Shown here piece by piece: positions 1-8,311 of a stretch of DNA of 64,000 nt (positions are counted from its first letter, which is position 1; each line of letters opens with the position of its first letter). The stretch lies in assembly GCF_038751955.1 (NCBI RefSeq), contig NZ_JBCEXH010000001.1:204300-268299 (forward strand). The letters run 5' to 3'. The position numbers and the translations under genes were made by a program. This stretch comes from Methanocalculus natronophilus. Lineage in GTDB: Archaea; Halobacteriota; Methanomicrobia; Methanomicrobiales; Methanocorpusculaceae. The notes under the pieces were generated by a model. The model saw nothing but the letters and a program-made list of their open reading frames with translations. It searched no databases and was not told the origin of the DNA.

Positions 1-377
1 TCTGTCACGGGAAGGGCGACATCGGACTCAAGCAGGATCATCTCAAGTTCAAAGAGCGGCTCCTCAAGATCCTTCTCTGTCAGGATGAATTCACGCTCTG
101 TGACAAGCGTTGCGAATTTTTTAAAAAAGCCTGCCTTCTCAACCTTTTTATCAGCATCAGATGCCCATTTCTGAGCCGGTGGCTGCGCCTGGCTATCTGC
201 CGTCACTGCCTCGCCTGCAGTCTCTCCGTGAGATGAAGCAACAGGAGCCTCGATGGCAGTGGCTGTATCTGGATCATCCTGGGGGGAGGAGTCCGGGGCT
301 GCCTGAATATTTTCCTCAATAGAGAGGCCGATCTTCGCGCGGACATCCCGCAGCTTCGTCTTCAGGCCTTCAAACAT
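1..377 (-). CDS. ftsY: Signal recognition particle receptor FtsY, N-terminal part (cut by window edge)
   Basis: About 125 codons are visible, starting MFEGLKTKLRDV. They form an acidic, Ala/Pro/Gln-rich A region followed by a helical stretch (KKFATLVTEREF, then EKDLEEPLFELEMILLESDV) typical of the N domain of SRP-type GTPases. FtsY docks ribosome-SRP complexes at the membrane for co-translational secretion. The GTPase (G) domain would lie beyond the left edge, so catalytic motifs cannot be checked. The start lies 10 nt after the prefoldin stop, as the last visible gene of the minus-strand translation operon. The sister GTPase Ffh is the only real alternative, but the acidic N-terminal extension favours FtsY. 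Confidence 0.85.
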   Translation of the reverse strand, partial: MFEGLKTKLRDVRAKIGLSIEENIQAAPDSSPQDDPDTATAIEAPVASSHGETAGEAVTADSQAQPPAQKWASDADKKVEKAGFFKKFATLVTEREFILTEKDLEEPLFELEMILLESDVALPVT

Positions 378-387
378 GCTTCTTTGT

Positions 388-843
388 TCAGCTCCGGCCA
401 GAAGACTGGCCCATGCCAGCCTGGTACAGCTGCTCAAGGCGCCTTCCAACCTCTTCAGCCTGCGCCTGGAGTTTCTGGATCGTCTCTGCGAGACGCTTTC
501 CCTGGGCTTCCATCTCAACAATCCGCTCTGTCAGATAGGAGACAGTCTCCTCATTGGTCTTCTCAACAGAAACATCAGCACCGATTGCAACAATACAGGT
601 ATCGGGATCGAGAATTTTTGCACGGACTGCTGCACCACCGCCAATCGGGAGGAGGCATACCGCATCAGTTGTGCCGGCAAGCCCCCTGAGGGTCTCAATT
701 GAGGTGTTCATATCCATCCGTGCATTATCGATGAGCTGAAACTGTCGGGAGAAGGCTTCAATCTGCTGATTGTACTCGTTCAGGTACATCTGAAGCGTCT
801 GAAACTCCTGTTCAGGTGTCCGGGCACTGGTATTATTCGCCAT
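388..843 (-). CDS. pfdA: Prefoldin subunit alpha
   Basis: A 151-residue protein with the prefoldin alpha layout: an N-terminal coiled coil (about 10-50), a central beta-hairpin region rich in Gly (LLPIGGGAAVRAKI, VAIGADVSVEKT) and a C-terminal coiled coil (about 100-140). With the beta subunit it forms the hexameric jellyfish-shaped holdase that hands unfolded proteins to the thermosome. Length matches archaeal alpha subunits (about 140-150). Its start overlaps the end of the LX gene by 11 nt, and it is followed by ftsY, an order common in euryarchaea. Translational coupling within the operon is likely. Confidence 0.95.
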   Translation of the reverse strand: MANNTSARTPEQEFQTLQMYLNEYNQQIEAFSRQFQLIDNARMDMNTSIETLRGLAGTTDAVCLLPIGGGAAVRAKILDPDTCIVAIGADVSVEKTNEETVSYLTERIVEMEAQGKRLAETIQKLQAQAEEVGRRLEQLYQAGMGQSSGRS

Positions 844-1024
844 TGACCTTCTCTACGCTCTCAATTTTGATTAATCTTCTCTCGAGACGGTGTTTGCTTC
901 CCATCAGGGTATAAATCCGTTCTCTTGCCTGTGCTTCGTTCGGTGCCTCGATCACCTTGATGTATGGTTTCCATGCATCACCGATCTTCATCGTACCGCG
1001 TACTTCAAATTCTGCTAACTCCAT
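833..1024 (-). CDS. rplX: Large-subunit ribosomal protein LX (L18a/L20a family)
   Basis: A 63-residue basic protein beginning MELAEFEVRGTMKIG, with the family pattern of a short beta-strand start, a helix (EAPNEAQARERIYTLMGSKH) and a basic C-terminus (RRLIKIESVEKV). This is the small archaeal ribosomal protein LX, homologous to eukaryotic L18a/L20a. It lies 5 nt downstream of aIF6 and overlaps prefoldin alpha, the usual euryarchaeal neighbourhood. No anomaly is visible. Confidence 0.9.
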   Translation of the reverse strand: MELAEFEVRGTMKIGDAWKPYIKVIEAPNEAQARERIYTLMGSKHRLERRLIKIESVEKVNGE

Positions 1025-1029
1025 TCAGC

Positions 1030-1692
1030 TCACCGTAATAATCCAAAGACGTCTTCCATACGTCCAAGCTCAAAACCTGTTGTGGTACCGCCTGCAACAA
1101 ATCCTTTTGAGTTGGCAAGGACACCTGTTCCAACCAGATTTGAACCCATATTGACAGATCCACACCCGACCGGAAGCGAGGTGAGTGCCTCGACCCGCTC
1201 GATCTCCTGCCGGGTTGCCCGTGGAGAGAGAAGAACGCCTTTGTTTGTCGCAGCAGCTGCCATCCCGACTGTCGGGATACCGGCAACCTGCATCCGCTCA
1301 ACCACGACATTGAGAAAATCCCTGATCTGGTCAGTTATTCTAGCAGGCATCTCGGGATGAACAAGCGCAAACTCGTCATTTACCAGGATACAGTTGCCAG
1401 CGGCGTTCATCGTCTCTTCCAGAAGCATCACTTCCCCGTACTCCTCCAGCTTCCCGCGCTCCTCCCGGGATATCAGGCCTGAAGCGATCATTCCGCGGCT
1501 GTTGCCGGTGAGGAGTGAGCCGATGATGGATGACCCCTGCAGGGACATCCGCACGATCTCAACATCCAGGCTCTCCGTAACAGCGTCAGCAAAGGCATCG
1601 GAGACTGTTGCGGGAAGGACGGCAAACTCCTCAAATGCCCGGCAATAGACCCCGATATTCGGATCGCCATTGAGGGACAGGGTATGCTTCAT
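1030..1692 (-). CDS. Translation initiation factor 6 (aIF6)
   Basis: A 220-residue aIF6 when started at MKHTLSLNGDPNIGVY (ATG at 1692-1690). A longer open frame runs upstream only because it crosses the L31e gene, and its N-terminal 41 residues do not resemble aIF6. The family has five quasi-repeats around a pentein-type core. Visible repeats include GSSIIGSLLTGNSRGMI, PTVGMAAAATNKGVL and GSNLVGTGVLANSKGFV. aIF6 binds the 50S subunit and prevents premature joining with 30S. The ATG lies one nucleotide after the L31e stop, so coupling is expected. The usual family length is about 220. Confidence 0.95.
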   Translation of the reverse strand: MKHTLSLNGDPNIGVYCRAFEEFAVLPATVSDAFADAVTESLDVEIVRMSLQGSSIIGSLLTGNSRGMIASGLISREERGKLEEYGEVMLLEETMNAAGNCILVNDEFALVHPEMPARITDQIRDFLNVVVERMQVAGIPTVGMAAAATNKGVLLSPRATRQEIERVEALTSLPVGCGSVNMGSNLVGTGVLANSKGFVAGGTTTGFELGRMEDVFGLLR

Positions 1693-1693
1693 C

Positions 1694-1957
1694 TCATTCT
1701 CCGGCAAGTTCTGCCTGAACCTGACCATCCGAGAAGCGCATCGCACGGATACGGATCTTTGACGGGGGCTTCTGGCCACCGCGCTCCCATACCTTCTCGT
1801 TGATGCTCCGGTCAAGTTTGACGTCGTCGCTTTTCATATGCTTTTCAAGATATTTGCGAATATCCTTCATTGCAATCTTGGAACGCTTCCATTTAGGGGC
1901 GCGTTTTGTGTCCCGGAGCGGGATGATATAGATCTGCTCCTTCTCTGCTTCTACCAT
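1694..1957 (-). CDS. rpl31e: Large-subunit ribosomal protein L31e
   Basis: 87 residues starting [18 protein letters not shown], with the L31e core: an IPLRD strand, a basic helix ([19 protein letters not shown]), the [16 protein letters not shown] loop and the RIRAM strand. This archaeal/eukaryotic protein sits near the peptide exit tunnel. It lies between L39e (4 nt upstream) and aIF6 (1 nt downstream), a conserved archaeal cluster. Confidence 0.95.
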   Translation of the reverse strand: MVEAEKEQIYIIPLRDTKRAPKWKRSKIAMKDIRKYLEKHMKSDDVKLDRSINEKVWERGGQKPPSKIRIRAMRFSDGQVQAELAGE

Positions 1958-1960
1958 TGC

Positions 1961-2113
1961 TCACACCTTCAGAGTGCTGCGCCTCCAGTTGCGCCGCTTT
2001 GGATGCGATACAACCGCACGCTTTGTTTTTATCATAACCCAGGACGGAACCCTCCGGTTCTGCCGGGTGGCTTTTGCCATACGAATCTTTCGACCCTTTG
2101 TCAGTTTGCTCAT
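1961..2113 (-). CDS. rpl39e: Large-subunit ribosomal protein L39e
   Basis: A 50-codon gene read directly from the minus strand. It starts ATGAGCAAACTGACAAAG and ends with TGA at 1961-1963. The product begins [18 protein letters not shown], contains [16 protein letters not shown], and ends [13 protein letters not shown], which is unmistakable L39e. L39e threads along the nascent-peptide tunnel. The gene is short enough to be missed by length filters. Spacing of 7 nt from the upstream PP-loop gene and 3 nt to L31e fits one operon. Confidence 0.95.
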   Translation of the reverse strand: MSKLTKGRKIRMAKATRQNRRVPSWVMIKTKRAVVSHPKRRNWRRSTLKV

Positions 2114-2120
2114 GAATTAC

Positions 2121-2723
2121 TCACCAACCTGATCTCTCAATTGTGTTGCCGGTTACCAGCGACTGTGTATGGTTCACCGGAAAGATCCCGGACCAGTCAA
2201 TACCACGCCTGGTCATCTCGTCGCGGATCTCGTGTTCATAATCACCATTTGGGATCGTCGATGTCTCACCATATATGACGGTGAACATCCGGCCGACCAG
2301 GCGATCGATCTCGCGCCTCCCATATCCAAGAAGGGGGCGTACGTAGGAGACCCCCAACCTGTCTTCAAAGCTCTGCACCTCAGCCGGGCCAAGCATAGGC
2401 ACCCGGTCTAGAAACCGGGTACCATCGGCGACCACCTCATATTCCTGTGCAAGCGCACAGAGCGACCGTCGGTGGATCTCATTGATGGCCTCGTTTGGAT
2501 ACCCACACCGATTGAGTATCCCGATGACCTCATCAATGAAACCGGACGCAAAGGTTTGTTTTCTCCAGGGCAGACCCAGAGCCTCTGCCGCCGCCGCGAC
2601 CTGTGGAACCTCCCGATGGGAATCAAAGACGAACGTGTTCAGCTCTACCGAATAATCCCGCGACAGCAGGACGGCAGCAAGAGAACTATCCTTGCCGCCA
2701 CTGTAGAGCAGACCAGCCTTCAT
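2121..2723 (-). CDS. PP-loop ATP pyrophosphatase-like protein (archaeal, unknown substrate)
   Basis: A 200-residue member of the N-type ATP pyrophosphatase superfamily. The PP-loop is SGGKDSS at residues 8-14 (MKAGLLYSGGKDSSLA), followed by a Rossmann-like fold and a conserved ADGTRFLDRVP segment. Such proteins adenylate a substrate, as in tRNA thiolation, diphthamide synthesis or asparagine synthesis. The family is routinely found in this archaeal ribosomal operon between PDCD5 and L39e, but its substrate is not established to my knowledge. Its ATG overlaps the PDCD5 stop by 4 nt (ATGA). The genomic context suggests a translation-linked modification, which is an inference. Confidence 0.8.
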   Translation of the reverse strand: MKAGLLYSGGKDSSLAAVLLSRDYSVELNTFVFDSHREVPQVAAAAEALGLPWRKQTFASGFIDEVIGILNRCGYPNEAINEIHRRSLCALAQEYEVVADGTRFLDRVPMLGPAEVQSFEDRLGVSYVRPLLGYGRREIDRLVGRMFTVIYGETSTIPNGDYEHEIRDEMTRRGIDWSGIFPVNHTQSLVTGNTIERSGW

Positions 2724-3058
2724 CCTACCCTTCGGATTTTAAAGTCCTTTTTCTGCGGCACCAGCTGTGCAAGGAGCTGTTTGAGCTGTGCATCAGTGAT
2801 CTTTTGTGTACTGGAGAGGCGACCCTGCTGGGCAAGTATGACAATCTGCTGCTCAACGGCGCGGGCAAAGTCAGGTTTTGTCAGCTTGATGGTGTTTAGG
2901 CGCTCACGTGCCTCTGGCTCGAGATACTGCATGAGCACCATCTGCATCTGCTGATCCATCTGAGCCTGTTTCTCCGCCTCATGGGCTTCAGCCTGCTGTT
3001 GCTGCTGCATCTGGGCCATGCGCCGTTGCCGGAGTTCCGCTAACTCGTCATCCTCCAT
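2720..3058 (-). CDS. PDCD5-family DNA-binding protein
   Basis: A 112-residue PDCD5/TFAR19 homologue. It has an acidic start (MEDDELAELRQRRMAQMQ), a Gln/Ala-rich helix, then the compact triple-helix core with LEPEARERLNTIKLTKPD and the C-terminal KDFKIRRVG. Archaeal members are small nucleic-acid or chaperonin-associated proteins of unclear role. It sits 12 nt after S19e and overlaps the PP-loop gene by 4 nt, the standard archaeal arrangement. Confidence 0.9.
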   Translation of the reverse strand: MEDDELAELRQRRMAQMQQQQQAEAHEAEKQAQMDQQMQMVLMQYLEPEARERLNTIKLTKPDFARAVEQQIVILAQQGRLSSTQKITDAQLKQLLAQLVPQKKDFKIRRVG

Positions 3059-3070
3059 GTACAGGTCACC

Positions 3071-3520
3071 TCAATACTTCCCGAGTTCCGGGGTGGTTGT
3101 GGCAGCTTCAGCTTTGAGCTGGTGAGCTGTATTATCCAGGAATGAACGGCCTGCCGGGGAGACCTGGCGGCCTCCGGGAACCTTCTCAAGAAGGCCCGCT
3201 GCTTCCAGCTGCTGGAAGATCTTCCGGGCAATCGATCCGCTCCCTTTTCTGAAGCGGGACTGGCGCGATCCCCGATTCTGGGGTCCGCCATAGACCGTTC
3301 TCATTCTCTCAACGCCAACCGGTCCGTCGACGTATACGCGGCGCAGCACTGCAGCTGCGCGGATATGCCACCAGTCGGTGTTTTCAGGTGGCATCTCCTT
3401 ATGAACGCCCGTCTTTACAAACTCTGCCCATGAAGGAGCCTGGATCTCGGGTTTTTCCCTGAGTTCCAGAGCAATCTTCCGGATAAAGAGTTCGGCGGGG
3501 ATATCAAATACTGTGGTCAT
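3071..3520 (-). CDS. rps19e: Small-subunit ribosomal protein S19e
   Basis: 149 residues with the S19e signature: start MTTVFDIPAELFIRKIA, then PENTDWWHIRAAAVLRRVY and the basic loop around GSRQSRFRKGSGSIARKIF. S19e is a 30S head protein needed for late subunit maturation in eukaryotes and archaea. It is the first gene of the minus-strand operon that runs to ftsY. A TATA element lies about 60 nt upstream. Confidence 0.95.
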   Translation of the reverse strand: MTTVFDIPAELFIRKIALELREKPEIQAPSWAEFVKTGVHKEMPPENTDWWHIRAAAVLRRVYVDGPVGVERMRTVYGGPQNRGSRQSRFRKGSGSIARKIFQQLEAAGLLEKVPGGRQVSPAGRSFLDNTAHQLKAEAATTTPELGKY

Positions 3521-3578
3521 TCACTACTCCTTACTGCTGTGGTTCACTAACAGTCTTTACGTATAGGGTGGATCAGCA

Positions 3579-3592
3579 GATATAAATTTCGA
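3579..3592 (-). promoter_or_regulatory. Archaeal promoter (BRE + TATA) for the S19e-ftsY operon
   Basis: On the minus strand the sequence reads CGAAATTTATATC, a purine-rich BRE followed by a TATA box, in the 85-nt gap between S19e and the YhbY-like gene. A start about 25 nt downstream would give a leader of roughly 35 nt before the S19e ATG. No other TATA-like element stands out in the gap. Confidence 0.6.
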
Positions 3593-3605
3593 GGAAGGGA
3601 GTTCT

Positions 3606-3854
3606 TCACCCCTGCCTCCGCTTCTTTGCTATCACCATCATCCGGCCCCGGGTCTCTATCACCACGCCGCCGGTTCCGACAACAATTGCATCAGCGTCAA
3701 CATCTGCATTCTTCAGCCATTTGATCTTGATAACCTCTTTCTTTTCGAGCTGGGATCGGATCTCGGCTGTAATCTCGGGCGTCACACCGTGCTTTCCCAC
3801 CCAGATCGTTGGTTTCAGCGTCTGAATGGCTGACTTGTCATATCTATCCGGCAT
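3606..3854 (-). CDS. YhbY/CRM-domain RNA-binding protein
   Basis: An 82-residue single CRM domain. It has the TIWVGKHGVTPEI segment, the helix IRSQLEKKEVIKIKWLKN and the GTGGVVIETRGRMMVIAKK strands. Bacterial YhbY associates with pre-50S particles; archaeal versions are stand-alone CRM proteins presumed to act in RNA processing or ribosome assembly. Its start overlaps the end of the RNase P component 4 gene by 11 nt, so the two are probably translated together. Confidence 0.88.
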   Translation of the reverse strand: MPDRYDKSAIQTLKPTIWVGKHGVTPEITAEIRSQLEKKEVIKIKWLKNADVDADAIVVGTGGVVIETRGRMMVIAKKRRQG

Positions 3855-4164
3855 GTTGCTTCACCACCGGGTAGCGCCGTACCTGGCCACAGTGAAGACA
3901 GGTCACAATAACCCGCCTGCGCTGCACCCTGACCCGGGAGGTATGCCCCGGGACAAGAAGGGTGTTGCAGGAGCGGCAGAACTGTCTTCTCAGATGTTTT
4001 GGAAGTCGCAGCCGCTGTTTCATGGCGATCTTTCTGGCAAGCCCGATATACCGTTGTGCCTGCTCAGGGTTCCCGGATATACTGGCAGATGCAAGGGAGA
4101 TGAGGATCCCAACCCGTTCACGGGCAATTTTTTTCCCATTCCGGAACCGTCTGGCATCCCTCAT
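3844..4164 (-). CDS. rnp4: Ribonuclease P protein component 4 (Rpp21/Rpr2 family)
   Basis: A 106-residue basic protein. The N-terminal helices (RVGILISLASASISG, QRYIGLARKIAMKQRLRLP) are followed by a zinc ribbon with CRSC and CLHC pairs (residues about 63-66 and 89-92). This is the archaeal homologue of Rpp21. With Rpp29 it supports the specificity domain of RNase P RNA in tRNA 5' processing. It lies in an operon with purN upstream (4-nt ATGA-type overlap) and the CRM protein downstream. Confidence 0.92.
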   Translation of the reverse strand: MRDARRFRNGKKIARERVGILISLASASISGNPEQAQRYIGLARKIAMKQRLRLPKHLRRQFCRSCNTLLVPGHTSRVRVQRRRVIVTCLHCGQVRRYPVVKQHAG

Positions 4165-4817
4165 AGCCGGGAGCCCTCCGTCATGGATCCGGGCACCTGA
4201 CCAGGTCCTGGTTTCTGATTCCTCAGAACCAGCCTCTCACGGAGGGTGATCTGATCAGAACAGAAGAGTGCCACTGCCTCTGGAAGCGCGATATGCTCCT
4301 CAGCAAGAATCCGTGCGCTCAGGCGCTCTTCATCATCATCATCCAGCACCAAAACACAGCGTTGCAGCACAATTGGGCCGGTATCTGTTCCTTCATCAAC
4401 AAAATGAACCGTGCAGCCGGAGACCTTCACGCCATAGGCAAGTGCCTGTTTCTGGGCTGAAAGGCCTGGAAACGCAGGGAGCAGAGACGGGTGGATATTC
4501 ATGATCATGCCCTTGTATTCCCTGATAATGGCTGATCCGAGGATCTTCATATACCCGGCAAGTACGATAAGATCGGGATCAAGCAGCCGGAGGGTCCGGA
4601 GCAGTTCCTCTTCATACTCTTCTTTTGCAGAAAACGATGAATAGTCAATGAGAGAGACCGGGATGCCGTGCTCTTCGGCGATATGCGCAGCCCCGGTCCC
4701 CTCCCGGTCCACGATCAGTCCGACGCACCGCCCGTGTATTGTACCGGATTCTATTTCAGAGAGGACGGCAAGGAAGTTTGATCCTCTCCCTGATGCCAGG
4801 CAAACGATGCGTTTCAT
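4161..4817 (-). CDS. purN: Phosphoribosylglycinamide formyltransferase (GART)
   Basis: A 218-residue PurN. It has the N-terminal LASGRGSNF phosphate-binding loop, and the catalytic triad at the usual positions: N107 and H109 in NIHPSLLPAF, and D145 in DEGTDTGPI. It transfers a formyl group from a tetrahydrofolate-type donor to GAR in purine synthesis; methanogens may use a pterin variant of the donor. The last ~17 residues (PGPGQVPGSMTEGSRL) extend beyond the usual fold. The gene overlaps rnp4 by 4 nt and appears to lead this small operon. Confidence 0.93.
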   Translation of the reverse strand: MKRIVCLASGRGSNFLAVLSEIESGTIHGRCVGLIVDREGTGAAHIAEEHGIPVSLIDYSSFSAKEEYEEELLRTLRLLDPDLIVLAGYMKILGSAIIREYKGMIMNIHPSLLPAFPGLSAQKQALAYGVKVSGCTVHFVDEGTDTGPIVLQRCVLVLDDDDEERLSARILAEEHIALPEAVALFCSDQITLRERLVLRNQKPGPGQVPGSMTEGSRL

Positions 4818-4854
4818 GGTTCTTAGTATGGGTTGGTTCTCCCGATAATACTGA

Positions 4855-6117
4855 TCAGTCCGTCAGCGGCCTCTCCAGGGTGAGCTTGACTTTCAGGATC
4901 TGCCTCCCCCGCATCTGGGTGACTGTAAGGCGGCCATTGATCTCTGGAATGGTTATCGACTCGCCGATATGCGGTATCCTGCCCAGACGGGCAAATACCA
5001 GCCCGCCGACGGTTTCATAATTATCCGGGTCCTGCGGGAGCGGGGCTTCCAGCACCTCGTTGACATCATCCACCCACGCCTGGGCATCAATGATATAGAC
5101 CCCGTCCCGGAGATTCTGCACCTCTTCCTCCTCGATGTCAAACTCATCCAAAATATCCCCGACAAGCTCCTCCAGGATATCCTCGATCGAGACGACACCG
5201 GAAAATACTCCATATTCATCCAGGATGATTGCAAGATGTGTCTGTTTATATTGGAGTTCTTTCAGGAGATCATCGATTTTCTTGGATTCCGGAACAAACG
5301 AGACGTCATGAATGATGTCTTGTATCGGGATATCCGAATTTGTATTGTGCACTGCCCTGAAGACATCCTTGACATTGAGGAGCCCGATGATATTATCAGG
5401 ATCATTGTGGTAGACCGGGAGACGGGAGAACCCGGTCTCGTGGAAGATCTCAAGGGCATCCTCAAGGCGCCAGGTACCCTCGATCATGGTTACATCCGGC
5501 CGCGGGGTCATAATCTCCCGTGCAGTGGTATCCCCGAACCGGAATACCGAATGGAGCATCTCCCGTTCATTCTCTTCGATAGCCCCGCTCTCTTCGCCGA
5601 CATCGATCCATTCCTTGATCTCTTCCTCTGTGACGCCGACATGGATGGGCTCATCCTCTGTCGTCCGGACCTTCTTTATCCTGTCATAGAGCCAGAGTAA
5701 CGGGGAGAAGAGTTTCTTGAGCAGAAGGATCGGGCGGGATACAAAGAGTGCAAAGGCATCAATATGTTTTGAGGCATAAGTTTTCGGACCGATCTCGCCG
5801 ATGATAAGCATCAGGATAACCACAATACCTGTTGCTATCCCGACACCGGCATCCCCGAAATAGTCGATTGCAATTGCTGTTGCGATGGCTGCTGCAGATA
5901 CATTCACAATATTGTTCCCAACCAGGATGGTGATCAGGAGGTGATCGGTATTTTCTTTGAGTTCTGCAAGTGCATGCGCACTCCGTGTCCCTTCTGCAAC
6001 AAGTGTCCTCACTTTCGCCCGTGTTATCGCGATCAGTGCAACTTCTGATCCGGAGAAGAAACCGGATAGAAAGAGGCAGACAAAAAAGAGAATAAAATGG
6101 AGTGGATCAGACGCCAT
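4855..6117 (-). CDS. CNNM/DUF21 transporter-like protein with CBS pair and CorC_HlyC domain
   Basis: A 420-residue membrane protein when started at the ATG at 6117, which has GGAGTGAG about 8 nt upstream. A TTG 30 nt further up is possible. Order: DUF21 with about four hydrophobic segments (1-140, including LFLSGFFSGSEVALIAI and the GEIGPKTYASKH loop), a CBS pair (about 195-320, REIMTPRPDV through GVVSIEDILEELVGDI), then a CorC_HlyC domain. Bacterial and eukaryotic relatives move or sense Mg2+ and cobalt; substrate specificity is not visible. It is often annotated as hemolysin, which is misleading. It is transcribed alone. Confidence 0.9.
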   Translation of the reverse strand: MASDPLHFILFFVCLFLSGFFSGSEVALIAITRAKVRTLVAEGTRSAHALAELKENTDHLLITILVGNNIVNVSAAAIATAIAIDYFGDAGVGIATGIVVILMLIIGEIGPKTYASKHIDAFALFVSRPILLLKKLFSPLLWLYDRIKKVRTTEDEPIHVGVTEEEIKEWIDVGEESGAIEENEREMLHSVFRFGDTTAREIMTPRPDVTMIEGTWRLEDALEIFHETGFSRLPVYHNDPDNIIGLLNVKDVFRAVHNTNSDIPIQDIIHDVSFVPESKKIDDLLKELQYKQTHLAIILDEYGVFSGVVSIEDILEELVGDILDEFDIEEEEVQNLRDGVYIIDAQAWVDDVNEVLEAPLPQDPDNYETVGGLVFARLGRIPHIGESITIPEINGRLTVTQMRGRQILKVKLTLERPLTD

Positions 6118-6216
6118 ACCAGCACTCACTCCATACAGGTGCTCCAAAAAGCATTATCGTTCATGGTTGTGTCGTTTCAATCAATAATAGAACTCAAAAA
6201 AGATAAAGGTACCTGT

Positions 6217-7038
6217 TTAGCAGGCAGCATCCCAAAATGCTGCTGCCTCACCTGAGAGGATGGCGCACTTCTCTTCAAAGGAAGGTCTTTGTTTGAGGCC
6301 GAGGTCTTCTATCTCAAAGATAACCGGCCCGTCATAGGAAAACGATGAGAGCAGGGCTGCACATGCATTCATTGCCTCTGTTCTTCCAAGAGGGGAATGC
6401 ATATCTGCCGGGGAGCCGCTGCTCGCATGGACATTGACGATCCGGTCAGAACAGAGGTTGACAAACTCTTCCGGAGCCCCGCTCTCACCTGCGGAGGCGT
6501 GGGCATAATCAAATGTCAGGGAGAGGTGCGGGTAATCGTCAAGCACGCTGGCAACCGATTCCGGAGTCGTAAGCAGAGCATTGACCCGGGGTTCCATGTT
6601 CTCGATTGCTATCGTGACAGAGACGTCGCGGGATTGGGCCTCGACTGCCTCCATATAGAGACTGAACCGGTGCATATCAGCTGCTGATGGCGGCCGTTTT
6701 GCCGTTCTCCTCCCGGGATGGATTGTAATCACCTCTGCCTGCAGCTGATCGGCAACCCGGATAGCCTCGCAGGCAGATTCAACCGAAAAAGCAGCAATAC
6801 CAGGATTTATCGAGACCGGGTTCAGATCAAGAACCGGCGCATGCACTGTTATCGGCAGAAGCGACGGATACTCACTGAGTGTCTCTATAAGCTCCGGGAC
6901 AGATTGCCCGGTTGTCCAGAAAGACGGTGTTTCCAGCCAGAATTCAACCGTATCCAGGCCTGATGCAGAGATGCCATGAAAAATTGTTTCCAGCGCATAT
7001 TCATGAAAGAACATGCTTGATGCACCGATCCGCAGCAT
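6217..7038 (-). CDS. TIM-barrel sugar phosphate isomerase/epimerase-like protein
   Basis: A 273-residue AP-endonuclease-2/xylose-isomerase-like TIM barrel when started at MLRIGASSMFFHEYAL (ATG at 7038). Visible barrel strands carry likely metal ligands: VEFWLETP, ITVHAPVL, VITIHPGRR, IAIENMEP, LTFDYAHA, VNVHASSG and VIFEIEDLG. These match the E/H/D pattern of the family. The substrate is unknown. The frame stays open upstream across the divergent xseA gene; a start at 7077 would overlap xseA's own ATG and is less likely. The gap to xseA is only 37 nt, so the two divergent promoters must overlap. Confidence 0.8.
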   Translation of the reverse strand: MLRIGASSMFFHEYALETIFHGISASGLDTVEFWLETPSFWTTGQSVPELIETLSEYPSLLPITVHAPVLDLNPVSINPGIAAFSVESACEAIRVADQLQAEVITIHPGRRTAKRPPSAADMHRFSLYMEAVEAQSRDVSVTIAIENMEPRVNALLTTPESVASVLDDYPHLSLTFDYAHASAGESGAPEEFVNLCSDRIVNVHASSGSPADMHSPLGRTEAMNACAALLSSFSYDGPVIFEIEDLGLKQRPSFEEKCAILSGEAAAFWDAAC

Positions 7039-7075
7039 ACACAGTTTCTTCACATCCTGCCACAAATAGATTCTC

Positions 7076-8311
7076 ATGCCCGGTGAAGAACAGGCAGCAC
7101 TTGTCCATGAGGAGCCCGGGATCCTCTCTGTCGCTGACCTCTCCGGGATCATCAGGGAGAGGCTCGATACACCGGATCTTCGCGGGGTCAGGGTGCGGGG
7201 CGAGGTATGGAATTTTCGCCTGCACTCTTCCGGCCATATGTACTTCTCACTCTCTGAGAAGGGTGATGATGGGAATGCCTCGATAGATTGTGTCATCTGG
7301 AAGCGTGCAGCGCAGAAGATTTCGCCACCACCTGAGAATGGCATGGATGTCATCGTCTCCGGCTATATCGATCACTATCCCCCCTTTGGCAAGACCCAGT
7401 TTGTTGCAGACAGCCTTCTCCATGCCGGGCTCGGAGGCAAGTTTCTCCTGCTTGAAGGCTGGAAGAAGGAGCTTGCGGCTGAGGGCTGTTTTGCAGAAGA
7501 GAGGAAAAAACCACTACCTGTCTTTCCCACCAGGGTGGGGGTTGTGACCTCTCCTACCGGAGCGGTGCTGCAGGATATCAGAAATGTCATCCAGCGCCGG
7601 TTTCCAATGGATATCATCCTCTCTGGCACCGCTGTCCAGGGGGAGACTGCACATCTCGATATCAGAGACGCGATCTTCAAAATCGACCAGACCGTTGATG
7701 TGATTATCCTTGCCCGGGGCGGCGGCAGCTTTGAGGACCTCTTTGCCTTCAACCACCCGGATGTGGTGCGGGCAATCGCCTCCTGTGAGACACCGCTCAT
7801 CTCGGCAATCGGCCATGAAGTTGATGTGACGCTCGCTGACCTTGCAAGCGATCTCCGGGCACCGACACCGTCTGCTGCTGCTGAGCTGGTTGTCCCTGAC
7901 CGCCATCAGCTGGCAAGGGAGCTTGCAGAGCAGCGGGCATCCATGCAGAACCTGCTCTTTGAGCGGCTTGATCGCCTCTCAACCGATCTCGAGGATATCA
8001 GGCTGAGAATGGCAGGCAGAAGGCTTGACCGCCGGATCAGCGATATGAAGCAGACTGCTGCAGAACTCCGTGAGCGGCTTGAGAGGGCAGTCAGCACACG
8101 GCTCCTGCAGGAGAGAAAAGATATCGGACACCTTGCGGGTGCATTGCGGTCCGCAGACATCCGTGCCCCTCTCAGGCGCGGGTATGCGCTCCTGTTGGCT
8201 GATGGCATGCTGATCAGGAGTGTGCAGGCACTGGAGACGGGCAAAAACCTTACAATCTATCTCCCGGATGGGGAGGCCGATGCAACAATAGAGACGGTGC
8301 GTTATGACTGA
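7076..8311 (+). CDS. xseA: Exodeoxyribonuclease VII large subunit
   Basis: 411 residues. The N-terminal OB-fold contains ILSVADLSGIIRERL and VRVRGEVWNFRLHSSGHMYF. The catalytic domain has FPTRVGVVTSPTGAVLQD, the ARGGGSFEDLFAFN motif and ISAIGHEVDVTLADLASD. A long coiled coil follows (about 290-370), and the C-terminus carries the APLRRGYAL strand. With XseB it degrades single-stranded DNA in both directions. The family is bacterial in origin and was passed to several methanogens. The stop overlaps xseB by 8 nt. The length is slightly below E. coli XseA (456). Confidence 0.95.
   Translation: MPGEEQAALVHEEPGILSVADLSGIIRERLDTPDLRGVRVRGEVWNFRLHSSGHMYFSLSEKGDDGNASIDCVIWKRAAQKISPPPENGMDVIVSGYIDHYPPFGKTQFVADSLLHAGLGGKFLLLEGWKKELAAEGCFAEERKKPLPVFPTRVGVVTSPTGAVLQDIRNVIQRRFPMDIILSGTAVQGETAHLDIRDAIFKIDQTVDVIILARGGGSFEDLFAFNHPDVVRAIASCETPLISAIGHEVDVTLADLASDLRAPTPSAAAELVVPDRHQLARELAEQRASMQNLLFERLDRLSTDLEDIRLRMAGRRLDRRISDMKQTAAELRERLERAVSTRLLQERKDIGHLAGALRSADIRAPLRRGYALLLADGMLIRSVQALETGKNLTIYLPDGEADATIETVRYD

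Noticed and set aside
7038-7353. Longer start for the TIM-barrel protein
   Set aside because: The extension is antisense to the xseA start region and shows no barrel homology.
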